Source of the DNA: Buxus sempervirens
Lineage: Eukaryota; Streptophyta; Magnoliopsida; Buxales; Buxaceae
Assembly (NCBI GenBank): GCA_947561395.2
Contig: OX387191.1
Location: 34,427,439-34,491,438, forward strand
Direction of reading: 5' to 3'
Length of the DNA stretch: 64,000 nucleotides
The position numbers and the translations under genes are program-made. Positions 34,381 to 45,896 of this stretch are shown in pieces. The notes beneath the pieces were generated by a model. The model searched no databases. It worked only from the letters and a program-made list of their open reading frames with translations, and was not told the origin of the DNA. Position 1 is the first letter of the stretch. Every line of letters begins with the position of its first letter.

Positions 34381-36979
34381 CCCAAAAATGGCCTTTTTCG
34401 GGCTTTGGCCATTGGGGTGGTTTCCAGGGGCTTCCTAGGGCCTTCTATAAGTCATGTGGGCCCCTGGGAAGGCCCACATTGGTTCAGATTTGGGGAGAGG
34501 CCTCATTTGGCCTACTTTTGGGGTTTCCTAACTAAAGCAAGGAGATGAGCAAGAGTGCATGGGACTGCTGCTCCTTTCCTTTTTCTTTTTGGTAATGGCA
34601 GCAACAAGGTAGGGGCCTTGACACCCCTACCTGGGTATTTCCAGGCTATTGACCAATGGGCACTCAAAGCTAATGGGTTAGGCTCTCTCCTGCTATGAAA
34701 AATTTATAACAAAGCCAGCTTGCTGTAAGGTGTGGGGCAGCAACCGAAGGAAGAGGTTTAGGCATGCTACTAAGGCTTGCCATGGTGGAGTAGGTGTAGG
34801 GAAGCATACTCATACATGCGGAAAACAGCAAGTAAAAGGGGTGAAGGAATCATGCTTTCTTGGGTTCGCAAATAGCAAGTTGCTGGAGAAAGGAAGCATG
34901 CATTCCTATTAAAGAAAATGGAAAGCTAACATAAAAATGAACGTGGCTGTGGGTTAACACCGAGGTGTGTGCAAACCTGCTGGGAAGAGCAACTTGCATG
35001 GTGTAGCACAAGGAGGTTGCGGGAAGTTGTGGGGGCATGCTTGCATGGACCATGGCAGCAGGTAAGTGGGGTGAGGGATCATGCATTGCTAGCACAAGCC
35101 TGCTGGGAACAGCAGTGGCCCAAGGGCCTACTGCTGCTCCCAACAGCAACATGTATGCATCATTGCCAAGGGGGTTGGGGGGTGAAGGAAACATGCTTGC
35201 ATGAGCTTGGGGGTTAACCTATGGATGCAAAGTTGGTAATAACCCTTGCTGGGACAGCAGTTGTCTCAAGTGGTTTTGGGTATGCAAGAAATCATCACCG
35301 ATGGAAGAAGGGGGGATTATGCATCCTTGGGTGGTTGGGCTGAGCTTGGTTTTTAACTTAAGGTTGCTGGGACAGCAGCAAATAATGAAGGTTTGCTGCT
35401 GTCCCCAGCAGCAACTTACTTTAGTCATGGTGAAGGGGATATGGCAACAAGGACTCATGCTCATGGTACATGAGTTTAGGCATGACATGCTACCCAACCC
35501 CACTAAGGTGGGAGAAAGAGATGCTGCTGCTGCTGCCAGCAGCAGCTCTAAAGTCCAATGCACAATGGATGAGAGGAACATGCTTAAACATCCAAAGGAA
35601 ACAGTAGTTTTGAGGTTAGGGAGTGGGCTGCCGTTAAAGCCATGGACAGAAAAAAACATGCCACCAAGAGGGGTTATGGCCATCAAAACCTGGAGCAATG
35701 GGGCCTGCTGCTGCTGCCAATAGCAGCCCCAAAAGTGTCTTGCATGCTCATCAAGGTGTTATAAAAAAGGACAATTAAAAGGGGCATGTTGCATGCTCAT
35801 GGGAAGTAAACAAAACCCACTATAAACAGGGGGACAGCAACCAGTATGTTAAGTTTAGGACATGCTTGGTGTGCTACCAAGGATGAAAGGTGCTGACACC
35901 ACCTCCGGCAGCAGCTTGCTTAAGCCATGGCAGCAGATTAGGGGGTTGGGAGCATGCTGATATACTTATGCACGAGAAGAAAAAACAGCAAAACAAAGAC
36001 AAGATTGGTGCACCTAATTAGTAGCATGCGTGGTTTAATAAAAACAACCATGCGTGGGGTAGGGGAGCATGGTCATGGGGGTTGGGTAGGAGTTAAAAAA
36101 TCTGCTGGGGAACCGCAGTGGCCCAAGGCTCTGCTACTGTTCCCTACAGCCACTCAGGTGGATCAGTGTAAAGAGTGGTAGTTGCATGCATCAGTAGAAA
36201 AACAAGTAGCAAGTTCAAGAAGAGGAGCACTGACACACAAGGACTATGATCACCCAGTACTCGAGACCAAGAACATCTAACATCGTCAAGACACAACCAG
36301 CAGAGAAATATAAAACAAAGCAACAAGATAACCATAACAAAAAAAGTGACAAGAGAGAAGAACTAGGAAGGGAAGCGGGGGGGGGGGGGGGGGGGGTAAT
36401 TATGGGGGTACATTAGAAGAAGTGAAAGAGGAACAAGCTCCTCTTGGGAATTCCTGGAAGAAGGCAAGACAGCAGCATGATGAGCACCTAACATGTGTAA
36501 GAAAAACTGCTCTCTAGTACTCCCAAGAACATCCTACGTGGACTTCTCACTTTTGGAGGTTTTCATGTGGTGAAATGAAAGGCATGCACATGCCATTGAA
36601 ACCTTAGAATAGGCTCATAACAGGGGAGGTAACCATACACAATAACATGCTTAGAAAGACACCATTTTCACATATATAAAGTAAAACAAGGTGAGGATCA
36701 ATACCTGGGGCTGGTGGGGTTCTTGGGTGGTGTGTAGAATTCCTTGGGAGCTGGAATAGGTGCTGGAAGCTCCTTCTCCAGCAGCAGCAGCAAGACCACC
36801 TTCACTTGATGGGGAGTAATTGAAGAGGAAAAAGGTGGATAGGGGATGGAGTAGCTTTTGGGGTGAAGTGGGGAGGTGGTGGTGGCAAGAGAGCTGAAAA
36901 GGGAGTGGTTCGGATGAGGAAGGAAAGGGGGAGAAAGGGGGTGAAGGCCAGCAACCATTGGAAAGGGGGCTGCTGCCCC

Positions 36980-36987
36980 TTTTTATA
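36980..36987 (-). promoter_or_regulatory. LTR-B5 TATA box
   Basis: The minus strand reads TGTTATAAAAAGG, 12 bp downstream of the palindrome cluster. Confidence 0.6.
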
Positions 36988-36998
36988 ACAATCTTAAT

Positions 36999-37245
36999 GT
37001 ATCCGGCCTTGAAGGCCGGATACACTATATACCATGTGTATCCGGCCTCCAAGGCCGGATACACTAAGCTTCATTTGTATCCAGCCTTGAAGGCCGGATA
37101 CAAAACATAATGATTTGCAAAAATTAATTCCGCCACGAATTTGTCGGAGAATCGGCGCGAATCTCGCCGAGCAAATCTTTGTATCCGGCCTTGGAGTCCG
37201 GATATGAAGAGGGGCAAGTGTATCCGGCCTTAAATGCCAGATTCA
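36999..37245. repeat. Palindrome cluster, CCGG dialect (5 units), LTR-B5 promoter
   Basis: Five units of GTATCCGGC-N7-GCCGGATAC type, three of them exact for CCG-N11-CGG. The cluster has the same dialect as LTR-B1, and the two LTRs also share flanking sequence. Confidence 0.9.
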
Positions 37246-37979
37246 AATCAAAAAATTACGGATTTGCCCCTCGACTTGACCGATTCGATCGATTTGACAC
37301 TTTTGAGCAATTACGGATTGGTCCCTGCGAATTTTGGTTTAGTCCCTGAGATTTTTAGAAAATTTTGGATAATTAAGATTTAGTCCCCGAGATATTTTGC
37401 TGCGTTGGCTGCCACGTGTGCAGTTTCTGCGCCACGTGTGCAGTTTCTGGTTTTGCTGCTCGGAAACTTCGACAACTCATATCTTACTCATCTGAACTCC
37501 GATTTGAGCAAACTCAATTGCGTTGAACTTGTATCGGAGCCCTCTATTTAATGACATAGGGCTAAGCACTTGGCACGGGCTTTGAGGAAAAGTCAACTTT
37601 TGGCCTTCCCTTAAGTTTGACTGCCCGCAGAACCTTCATCCGGACTCCGATTCCTACAAACCCAATTGCGTTGGAACCGTGTCGAGATTCTCCATCCAAT
37701 GGTATAGAGCAAGGTACTTGGCACGGAGTTCGAGGAAAAGTCAACTCTCGGCTCTTCCTTAAGTTTGACCGCCCGTAGAACCTTCATTCGGACTCCGATT
37801 CCTGCAAACCCGGTTGCGTTGGACTCGTGTCGGGATGCTCTATCCATTGAGCTAAAGCAAGGTAGCCGATTTTCACTGGATTAAAAGGTCAACTTTTGAC
37901 CCCTCAGGGTTTGACTTTTTAGCCGGGTTTTGCATTTCTGGCTTTTCTGGGAGCGCAAAAATGAGGTGCTTACAGTCAT

Positions 37980-39415
37980 TCTAGACCGTCGGGTTATCTT
38001 TCCTTAGAAGCTTGAAAATAGGTTCACAGATAGCTGTGAGCTGTGCTATGAACCGGCTTATGTATTGAATTCTTCCAAGAAAACCCCTAACCTCCTTCTC
38101 TGTTCTTGGTGATGGCATTTCAATTATGGCCTTGGCTTTAGCCGGGTCAATTTCAATTCCTCTTCTGCTCACTATAAATCCCAACAACTTTCCTGATGTA
38201 GCCCCAAAGACGCATTTAGCCGGATTAAGCCGTAGACTGTACTTCCTGAGACGATCAAACACCTTCTTCAGATTGATCAAGTGGTCCTCTTATTTGCATG
38301 ATTTGGCAATCATATCGTCCACATAGACCTCCATCTCCTTGTGGATCATGTCATGGAATAGTGCTGTCATGGCCCGCTGGTATGTTGCCCCAGCGTTCTT
38401 AAGCCCAAATGGCATGACTGTATAGTGGAAGGTGCCCCAAGGCGTGATGAACGCTGTTTTCTCTTGATCTTCCTTAGCCATCTTGATCTAATTGTATCCA
38501 GAGAAACCATCCATGAGTGAGAATAGGCTATGGATCGCAGTATTATCGACCAGAATGTCGATATGTGGGAGTGGAAAATCATCCTTTGGGCTTGCCTTGT
38601 TCAGATCTCTATAGTCCACACACATTCTGACTTTTCCGTCCTTCTTTGGTACCGGCACTATGTTTGCAAGTCACTCAGGGTACGTGGAGACTGCCAGAAA
38701 TCCTGCTTGGAATTGCTTGACCACTTCGTCCTTGACATTCAGAGTCCATTTAGGTTTCAATCTTCTCAGCTTCTGCTTGATTGGCTTAACCCCTGGCAAA
38801 ATTGGCAACTTGTGCACCACCATGTCAGTGTCCAACCCTGGCATGTCCTGATATGACCAAGCAAACACATCCTTATAGTCTGCCAAGAACTGTGTCATTT
38901 CACCACGCTGCACATTAGATAGACATGCCCCGATTTTCACTATTTTTGGGTCATCTTCGGTCCCAAGATTTATTGAAATGGTTTCCTTAATATTAGGTTG
39001 GACCCCCTTTTCATGATGTTCCAATTGATATTCAATTTCTTTTGGAACGTCTTCTTCTTCAACCTCGGTCTCTTCTTCGATCCCCATGAGATCAAAGTCG
39101 ATCTCAAAATCGAAGTCATATTCAACCTGGTCCAATTTGGTTTGCTTATATGGTTCATAAGTGGTTTGGACCTTTTTGAAAAATTTAAATTTTCTAGAAA
39201 AAATAGAAAAATCTTTTTGGTTTTTTTGTGAGCCTTCTAAACATAATTCCCCTGAAGACGAAGGCTCATTAGGACCTTCAGGGAAATTGCATTCCACTAT
39301 TGGAGTTTTTTTTGGAAGCCGCGTCAGTTTGCCCAACAAACGCTGCTTCAAAGGTAAGGGGAGTTTCCTCCCAATTGTTCAATATAAAATTTTCGGGAGC
39401 AGGGAAAATTGTGCA
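37980..39415 (-). pseudogene. pol of element 2: reverse transcriptase, first part
   Basis: Read on the minus strand this covers an acidic linker (around EEETEVEEEDVPKEIEYQ) and the RT palm and fingers with VPVPKKDGKVRMC, FMDGFSGYN and the catalytic YVDDM. At least four nonsense codons are present (PE-stop-LAN, GYN-stop-IKM, SCK-stop-ED, PTV-stop-ND), mostly explained by single C-to-T or G-to-A changes in Trp or Gln codons. LTR-B5 interrupts it at 37975. A run of eight A at the entrance puts it out of frame with the protease part. Confidence 0.88.
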
Positions 39416-39418
39416 AAC

Positions 39419-40972
39419 CTACTCCTCGAGCCCAGAATCCGATGCCATCATCACCGGGTGGATACTGCCCTTTTCTGCTACGGGGCCCAGTCCAGATATG
39501 ACCTCATCTGGAATCTTTACTGCTGCCCAGTCAATGAACGGTAGGTCCATGTTTGCTTCAGTCTTATCGCCTTCAGTCATAACGAAGAAAGCCCCAACAT
39601 CTTCAGAGAAGTCTGTCTGCTGCTCTTGTTGTGGCCTAGGCTCGTCCACTGTTTCAAGCATAGGAGATGGGTTATAGGGTTGCAGGGTTGAAACAGAAGG
39701 CTTTTGAAATGGGTTGATGTTGCGGTAGGGTGGTTTGGATTGGTCCATAGGAGGAGACAGTTGGATTATACATAAGGGTTTTGGAAAATTTTCCCTTAGA
39801 TGGGGGAATTTTCCTTTACTTCTTTTCTCTCCTTCTTCATGCTTCATCCTCCTCCAACCTCGGGGTTTAAATCCCAACCCTACTTTAGGAACCAGTTTCT
39901 TGGCCCTGATTGGCTCCACCATTCCCTGTAAATTTATTCCCAGGCCTTTCCCCGGGTGAAAGTGGTATTTCTCCATCACTTTTCTCACCATCTTCTCTGC
40001 AGAAGTCCCTTTTCTTTCTCTTTTCTCACACCCCCCAGGTATGAAATTGACCGTCTCAAACTGAAACGAGTGGAACACAATCTTGTCAACAGTCAAATCC
40101 ACATTTATCAAGGGTACGTCAGGTGATACAATGGGAGGCACCAAGTTCTCAGCTAGGACTATTATCACCCTTTGCCCTCTTATGTATTTCACCCTTTGGT
40201 GGAGCGTGGATGGTATTGCCCTAGTTGAGTGTATCCACGGCCTCCCTAGGAGCAGATTGAAGGCTGCTAGAATATCCATCACTTCAAATGTGATGTTGAA
40301 AATATTCGGTCCAATTGTGACCGGCAGTTCAATCTCCCCTAGGGAGTGTGTTTTAGAGCTGTCAAAAGCCCTTACTATCCTCCCATTCTGCTTGATCTTC
40401 GACTGATCCAGACCAAGCTTGACAAAAGTGATTAACGGGTAGACATTTAACGCCGACCCGTTGTCAATTAAAACCCGTGCGATCATACTGCCCTTACAAA
40501 GCACTATGATGTGCAAATGGTCAACATGATAACACCCACCTGGGTTGATCTTACCTTCGGAGAAACTTATCACGTTGTGTGACAAAATTTGACCAACCAT
40601 TTTGCCTATTTGGTCTGGATCGATGGTCTGGAATACATGTGCACTCTGTAGCACCCTTAACAATGCGTCCCTGTGCTTTTCAGAATTCAGCAAAAAGCCT
40701 AGTATTGAAATCTGGGCTGGGACTTTGTTCAGCTATTCAACAAGATTAAATTCACTTTTCTTAATTATTTTTATGAGGTCTGCTGCCTCATTTTCTGCAC
40801 CCTGAGGGGTGTCTTCTCCTACCTTTGTTTTTCCTTTCAACTTTCTTTTTTCTTCTGTTTCTTTTCTTTCTCTCTCCACCTCTGTTTCTTTTACTTTCTC
40901 TTCTTCTTCTGCACATCTTCTCGACCTCATCATGAGGTTCACCTCCTCCTGGTTCTGGTTCCTGACCACTGG
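39419..40972 (-). pseudogene. gag C-terminus and protease region of element 2
   Basis: The aspartic protease core is VLIDNGSALNV, with the DNG variant of the usual DTG/DSG triad, and is followed by FEVMDILAAFNLLLGRPW and a G-patch-like GKGLGINLQG stretch. A stop near 40733 separates it from gag and a Q-to-stop at 39419-39421 ends it. The G-patch-like segment after the protease is also seen in element 3. Confidence 0.8.
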
Positions 40973-41002
40973 AACCGTAGCCGTGACCCCCTCGCTATAA
41001 TT

Positions 41003-43017
41003 CTATGGTACAGCTGCCTCAGAATAGGCTAGTTTGGGGACATTAACCATTAGCGGCTGGAGTTTGGATCGGGATGTATGGGTCGGTCTAGGGACACTGT
41101 AGGAAGCAGGAATGTTTACAACCATGGGTTGGAGTTTGGACCCAGATGTGGCTGATAGAACTGAAGAGGTGGTGGATGCAGTAGTGGGGTCGAGGTTGAT
41201 AACCAAGGGAGATTTTGGTGGCTTGGCTGGTGAGCAGGTGGGTGGACTGCAATTGAAGACCAAGGGAGGCCTTGTAATATTTATTTGGGCTATAAGAGAG
41301 GAGACCCGGTTCAGAGAGGAGCTAATGTCCTCAGCAGCATGATTATTTTTCTGGGAGACCACATTGACCTCATTTTCTTCTTTTTCTTGGAAAAAATGGA
41401 CCTTGACCGAGGTCCCTATGGGAGCTATAAGTTGAGATGGGTCAAAGGCCCTTCTCATGGTGGATATGGCAGTGATGGAGTTGGACGGGTCTGCCCCATT
41501 GTGGTAAGGCAGAGGGTTCTGCCCGATGTCATTTCCCGACGGGGCGGGCGCAGCTGTGTTAAAAACTAGGGCCTTCTGATTAGGCAAATCCTGGACTGCA
41601 TGCTTCAACATCCAACAAGTGTTAGTAGAGTGCCCCGGTGCACCCATGTGATAGTCACAAGTGACTGCTGGATCAAAATTCCTCCCCTTTGAGGAATTTG
41701 GGTTGGGCTCCTTCAGGGTCACATACTCCCCTTTCAGTAGGGTCGGCAACAGTTGGGAGAGAGACACGGGAAGAGGAGTAAAAACTCTGCTCCTTCTTGC
41801 TGCCATCCAGGCATCCTTCTCTTCCTTGGTAAAGGCCCTCCTCTGATTTGCAGGTACTGAGGGGGAGAAATTGACATTAAGTGGGGTCTGGTACAACTGC
41901 GGGGCCGGCTGGGCCTGCTGGGCTTGTTGAGGTGCAGATATGTTGACATGGAGTGGTTTCTTGGAGGGAGGAGCTTGTACCAGGTTCACTTCCCCTTCTT
42001 TCCTAGCTCCGTTCTTCTTGAACCCAGTTCCCTTCTTTTGTGCCAGGGAAGCGGAGGAATCAGATTGCCCCGTCAAAGTAGAGTAGTCTATAAGCCTTCC
42101 TGACCTGACCCCTTCCTCGATCCGGTCTGCCACCTGTACCAGGGCTGCAAAATTGGTAGTGATCTGCCCCACCAGATGGTTGTAGAAGGACTGCCCCAGT
42201 GTACCCACGAATGTTGATATCATTTCAGGTTCCAGCATAGGCGGCCTGACCTGGGAGGCTGCCTCTCTCCATCTCTTAGCATACTGCCTTACGGACTCCT
42301 CCTTTCCCTTGCTCATTTTCATCATGTCGTACCGGTCTGGCATGATCTCCGGGTTGAACCTGTACTGGTCTAGAAAAGCGTCGGCTAGGTCCTTCCATCT
42401 TCTGATCCTTCCGTGGTCCACCGTGGCAAACCACCTCAAGGCTGACCCTGTCAAACTCCTCTGAAAGAGTTGGATCAGTATGCCATCATCCCAGCCAAAC
42501 TGGCATAAAGCCCCGCAGTACAGTTTCAAATGGCTCATTGGGAAGCCCGTGCCATCGTATTTATCAAAGTCCGGGCACTTGAACTTGGCCGGTAGGCATA
42601 CATCTGGGTACATGCACAGGTCGTCGAAGGTGGTGCCTCCGTAGTTGTTTCCCCCCTTTACCTCCTTCAGTTCTTCCTGGATCCTCTCTATCTTGTGTAG
42701 CATTTTTCTTTCCATCTCCTCTCTAGCTTTTTCTTTTTCCATTTCTTTCTCGTACTCCACAGTATTTTCCCTGATCAGAATAGGCTCAGGGACCGGCTCA
42801 GAAATGGGTTCAGGCATGGGTTGAGCAGGAGGTGGAATGTAGGCTTGAGGTGGCGATGCTTGTGGGAAGTTGATGCTTGATTTTGGGCCTGGGCCTGTTG
42901 GGCCTAAGCCGCCAGTAGGTCTCCTAGCATTTTGGCCAATCCGGCCACTTGCTCTTGTAGTTGAGCAAAGTCCTAAGCAGGTACGGTGGCTTGAGCTTGA
43001 TTCTCTTCAGTATTCAT
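41003..43017 (-). pseudogene. gag of element 2
   Basis: The likely start is the ATG at 43017 on the minus strand. Stops near 42975 and 42910 interrupt the N-terminal region; an open stretch then runs from 42817 to 41003, ending in a W-to-stop. The capsid-like retrotransposon gag domain shows HLKLYCGALCQFGWDDG, LTGSALRWFATV and RWKDLADAFLDQYRF. A zinc-knuckle-like C-x2-H-x5-H-x4-C appears around CDYHMGAPGHSTNTC. It is highly similar to the gag of element 3. Confidence 0.88.
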
Positions 43018-43863
43018 GGTGCGGGCTTTCGATCTGGTCACAGGAGCAATGATTGCAAGTAAATGTACCTGGAGAAGAAAAAGCATAGAAACATGTCAGA
43101 TTCCATATAACTTGAGTCACACCCCTATAAATGTAGACAAGTAGGCTAGGTGAACACCAGTCTGGGTTTATTTGCCTTTTTTATTTATTTTTATTTTTTA
43201 TTTTTATTTATTTTTATTTTGATTGGTTCTCGTGACCAAACAAAGGCATTTTGGAATAGTCTGGGGCTTCCAAATGTCCCATAATTGTTTTTGATTTTGA
43301 TTGGTTCTCGTGACCAAACAAAGGTATTTTGGAATATTCTGGGACTTCCAAATGTCCCATAAATTTTTGATTTTGATTGGTTCTCGTGACCAAACAAAGG
43401 TTTTTTTGGAATAATCTGGGGCTTCCAAATGTCCCACAAATTTTTTTTTTTTTGGTTTTGATTGGTTCTCGTGACCAAATAAAGGTTTTTTTGGAATATT
43501 CTGGGGCTTCCAAATGTCCCACAAATTTTTTTGGTTTTGATTGGTTCTCGTGACCAAACAAAGGTTTCTTTTTTTTTTTTTTGTTGCTGAATTTTCTCAG
43601 TTTTCAATTTCAAAAGCTTGATTGAAACATGTTTGAATTGAATTGGTATAAAAAAAAATGACACCTTCGTTCCCTCTTTGATTAGGTTAAATCCTAAAAG
43701 AATATTTTTTGTTTTTGTCCTTTTTTTTTGTATTTTTTATTTTTATTTTTACCTTTTGAAACATTTTTATATTCTCTTTGGGGTGCCTAAGGATTATCCA
43801 CAGTGTTTTAGGCATTTTATTCTAAACATTTGGGCTGAAAAACCAATTTGCACATTTTCTGCA
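43018..43863 (-). other. Leader of element 2 next to gag
   Basis: On the minus strand a candidate 3' splice site, TTCTCCAG/GTACATTTACTTGC (junction near 43067), precedes the gag ATG by about 50 bp, as in element 3. A TATA-like GAATATAAAAATG lies at 43763-43775, between the palindrome cluster and gag. No coding sequence is visible. Confidence 0.5.
43215..43575 (-). repeat. Tandem repeat in the leader of element 2, about 75-80 bp x 4.5
   Basis: Each unit contains TTGGTTCTCGTGACCAAAC, GGAATATTCTGGGGCTTCC and AAATGTCCCA. Within a unit, GGTTCTCGTGACC is close to a palindrome. Element 3 has an unrelated array in the same position. Confidence 0.93.
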
Positions 43864-44006
43864 TGTATCCGACATAACATGTCGGCTAAGGCTATGTCTT
43901 ATTGTATCCGATACAAATAATCGGATACATGCATAAGGCTTTGTAACCGATGAACTATGTCGGATATGAATAAAACTCTATTTAACCGACCTGAGTTGTC
44001 GGTTAA
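43864..44006. repeat. Palindrome cluster, CCGA dialect (4 units), leader of element 2
   Basis: Units include GTATCCGAT-N7-ATCGGATAC and TTAACCGAC-N7-GTCGGTTAA. All four keep CCG-N11-CGG. The CCGA dialect matches the LTR of the same element, 21 kb away. Confidence 0.9.
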
Positions 44007-45876
44007 TGCCGAAATGGCCATTTTTGACTCATTTTTTCACCCGATCATGTTATTTTTATTCCCACTTGATGTTCACCTTGACTTGGCCTTCAAAAATGGT
44101 CCCCAATTGGACTTTGACACTATACTTGCACAATATGCACATTCATGAGGGTACTTGCCCCTTTGACAGCTAGACACCAATTCATTGATCTTTGGACACT
44201 TGGTTGCCTCCTACATAGACTTTGGGCAGGATGACCTTTAAATTGAGTTGGAAACTCATCCTACGGGTTACACCAACCTTAGGCTATAGACATTTTTGGG
44301 AAGAATTTCCTCCCAACCATATGGACACCATGGTTTTTTTTTAATTTACATGAAGATAAAAGAATACTTGGCTTTACCTTGCCTCCTTGTGTTACCTTCA
44401 ATATGGTATTCTTATTATACCTTGTCCTGTGAACATGCAAACGGCATTCCCACATTTACACCCAATTCCCCAAACGCAATTGTGTACTTTTAGCTGAAAA
44501 CGTGTTTCTCCACCTTCAAGCGTATGGTTTTTGGGTTTTGGCTTAATTGGCAACTTAGAACTCAAGTCTAGTGATGCCCAGAATCGAATCACAGATCCCA
44601 TTGTCATCACATCATTGACTCAAATTCTAAGGTAAATGTTTTCACTTTTGCTTTCTAAAGTATCGACCTCGGTACGCCAAGCTACACACATTTGGGTTCA
44701 ACTTCCTATAGGTAATGGGTAGGCTGTGCAAAGTGTTTAAAGTGCTCAAGTGCATTTAAAATTGAGGTACATTCACAACGTCCCAGCCCCTTGCCACTCT
44801 TTTTCGTAGCCATGCATACAATTTCAAGCCAAGGCATATATGAAATGAAAGCAAAACACAAGCAAGCAAGCTAACCCAAGCAATCTAGATATGTACACAA
44901 TTGTTACATACCCAAAAGGTAGCATACACACATGTTATCATATTGTGCAAACAACAATTAAACCATGGAAGCATGCTTGAACCTCAAAACATCACTTAAA
45001 TTTCCAGATTTCATGCTCTTTTTTCATGCTCAAGGTGCATTCTTTCTACCCAAATTGAAGCCTAAAAATTCAGCAACTAGGCATTTTGTACAAAGGATGT
45101 TTTGTTGGGGAAGCATGCTTGAAAATAAACTCAAAACCTCTACTGAATTCTGGGTTTCCGGGCTCTCAATTTTATGCTTAAAGTGTATTTTTTTATACCT
45201 CAAATCAAGGCCTAAAACCCAACAACTACTTGACATGGTACAAGAAAGGTTTTGTTGGTGAAAACATGCTTGAAAACCCTTAAAATGGCTACTGAATTCC
45301 CAGATTTTTTTTCTTGCTTTCATGCTCAAAGTGTATCATTAATGCCCCAAACTAAAGGCCTAAAAATATAACACCTACTTGACATGGTATAAGAAGAGTT
45401 TTGTTGGGGGGAACATGCTCGAAAACCCCCAAAATAGCTACTGAATTTGCAGAATTTCTGCTCATTGTTTTCATGCTCAAATCATGTCCTCCTATACCCC
45501 AAATCAAAGGCATGGCATAAAAAACATTAAGCACAAGAAAGCATTGTTCATGGGAATCATGTTTGAATACCCCAAAAATCCTAAACTCCTAGATTTCATG
45601 CTCATAATTTTTATGTTCAAACCATGGCATTAAAAATTCAAATTAGAGCATGTTATCACCAAATGCATCAAAATCATGCTTCAAGATAGGCTTCTCTTAA
45701 ATCAATCTCTAGGCAACATCAAGCAACACATACATGTCTTTATCCATATAAATTTCAAAGCATCTCAATCAGATTTGAAATACAACAATATGCACAAATA
45801 ACATAGGTAAAGTAGCAAGCATTCAAAACAAAAGAAAAAGGCATGAACAAATACACAAAATGGCTTAAATCCATAA
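44007..45876 (-). other. Leader of element 2 between PBS and palindrome cluster
   Basis: Non-coding. A segment at about 44320-44800 is conserved with 50150-50600 of element 3 (shared GGTCGATACTTCGGAAAGC-like block). Imperfect tandem units of about 145 bp occupy 44965-45620, each with CATGCTTGAAAACCC, GCTACTGAATT and ACTTGACATGGTA. Confidence 0.7.
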
Positions 45877-45894
45877 TCCCCAGTGGAGTCGCCA
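45877..45894 (-). other. Primer-binding site of element 2
   Basis: The minus strand reads TGGCGACTCCACTGGGGA two bases after the LTR end. It begins with TGG, complementary to a tRNA CCA end. Ogre-type elements usually prime with tRNA-Arg; I infer the same here. Confidence 0.75.
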
Positions 45895-45896
45895 GT

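Larger units (their letters stand above)
33265..37974 (-). mobile_element. Solo LTR-B5, inserted in pol of element 2
   Basis: Read on the minus strand it starts TGTAAGCACC at 37974 and ends CGCGCGCACA at 33265. Exact gtcat duplicates lie at 33260-33264 and 37975-37979. At 4710 bp it is the longest LTR-B here. Its transcribed part holds many GCTGCTG and GCATGC motifs and a run of about 19 G at 36378-36396. It splits the reverse transcriptase region; removing it rejoins PTV and NDDCQQAF. Confidence 0.92.

Noticed and set aside
35219-35723. Frames of 140-160 codons on both strands in LTR-B5
   Set aside because: They overlap on opposite strands in a low-complexity GCTGCTG-rich LTR segment without homologues in B1-B4.
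43191-43664. Repetitive 115-157 codon frames on the minus strand
   Set aside because: All three frames are open because the tandem unit lacks stops; the array is unrelated to that of element 3, so it is not a conserved protein.
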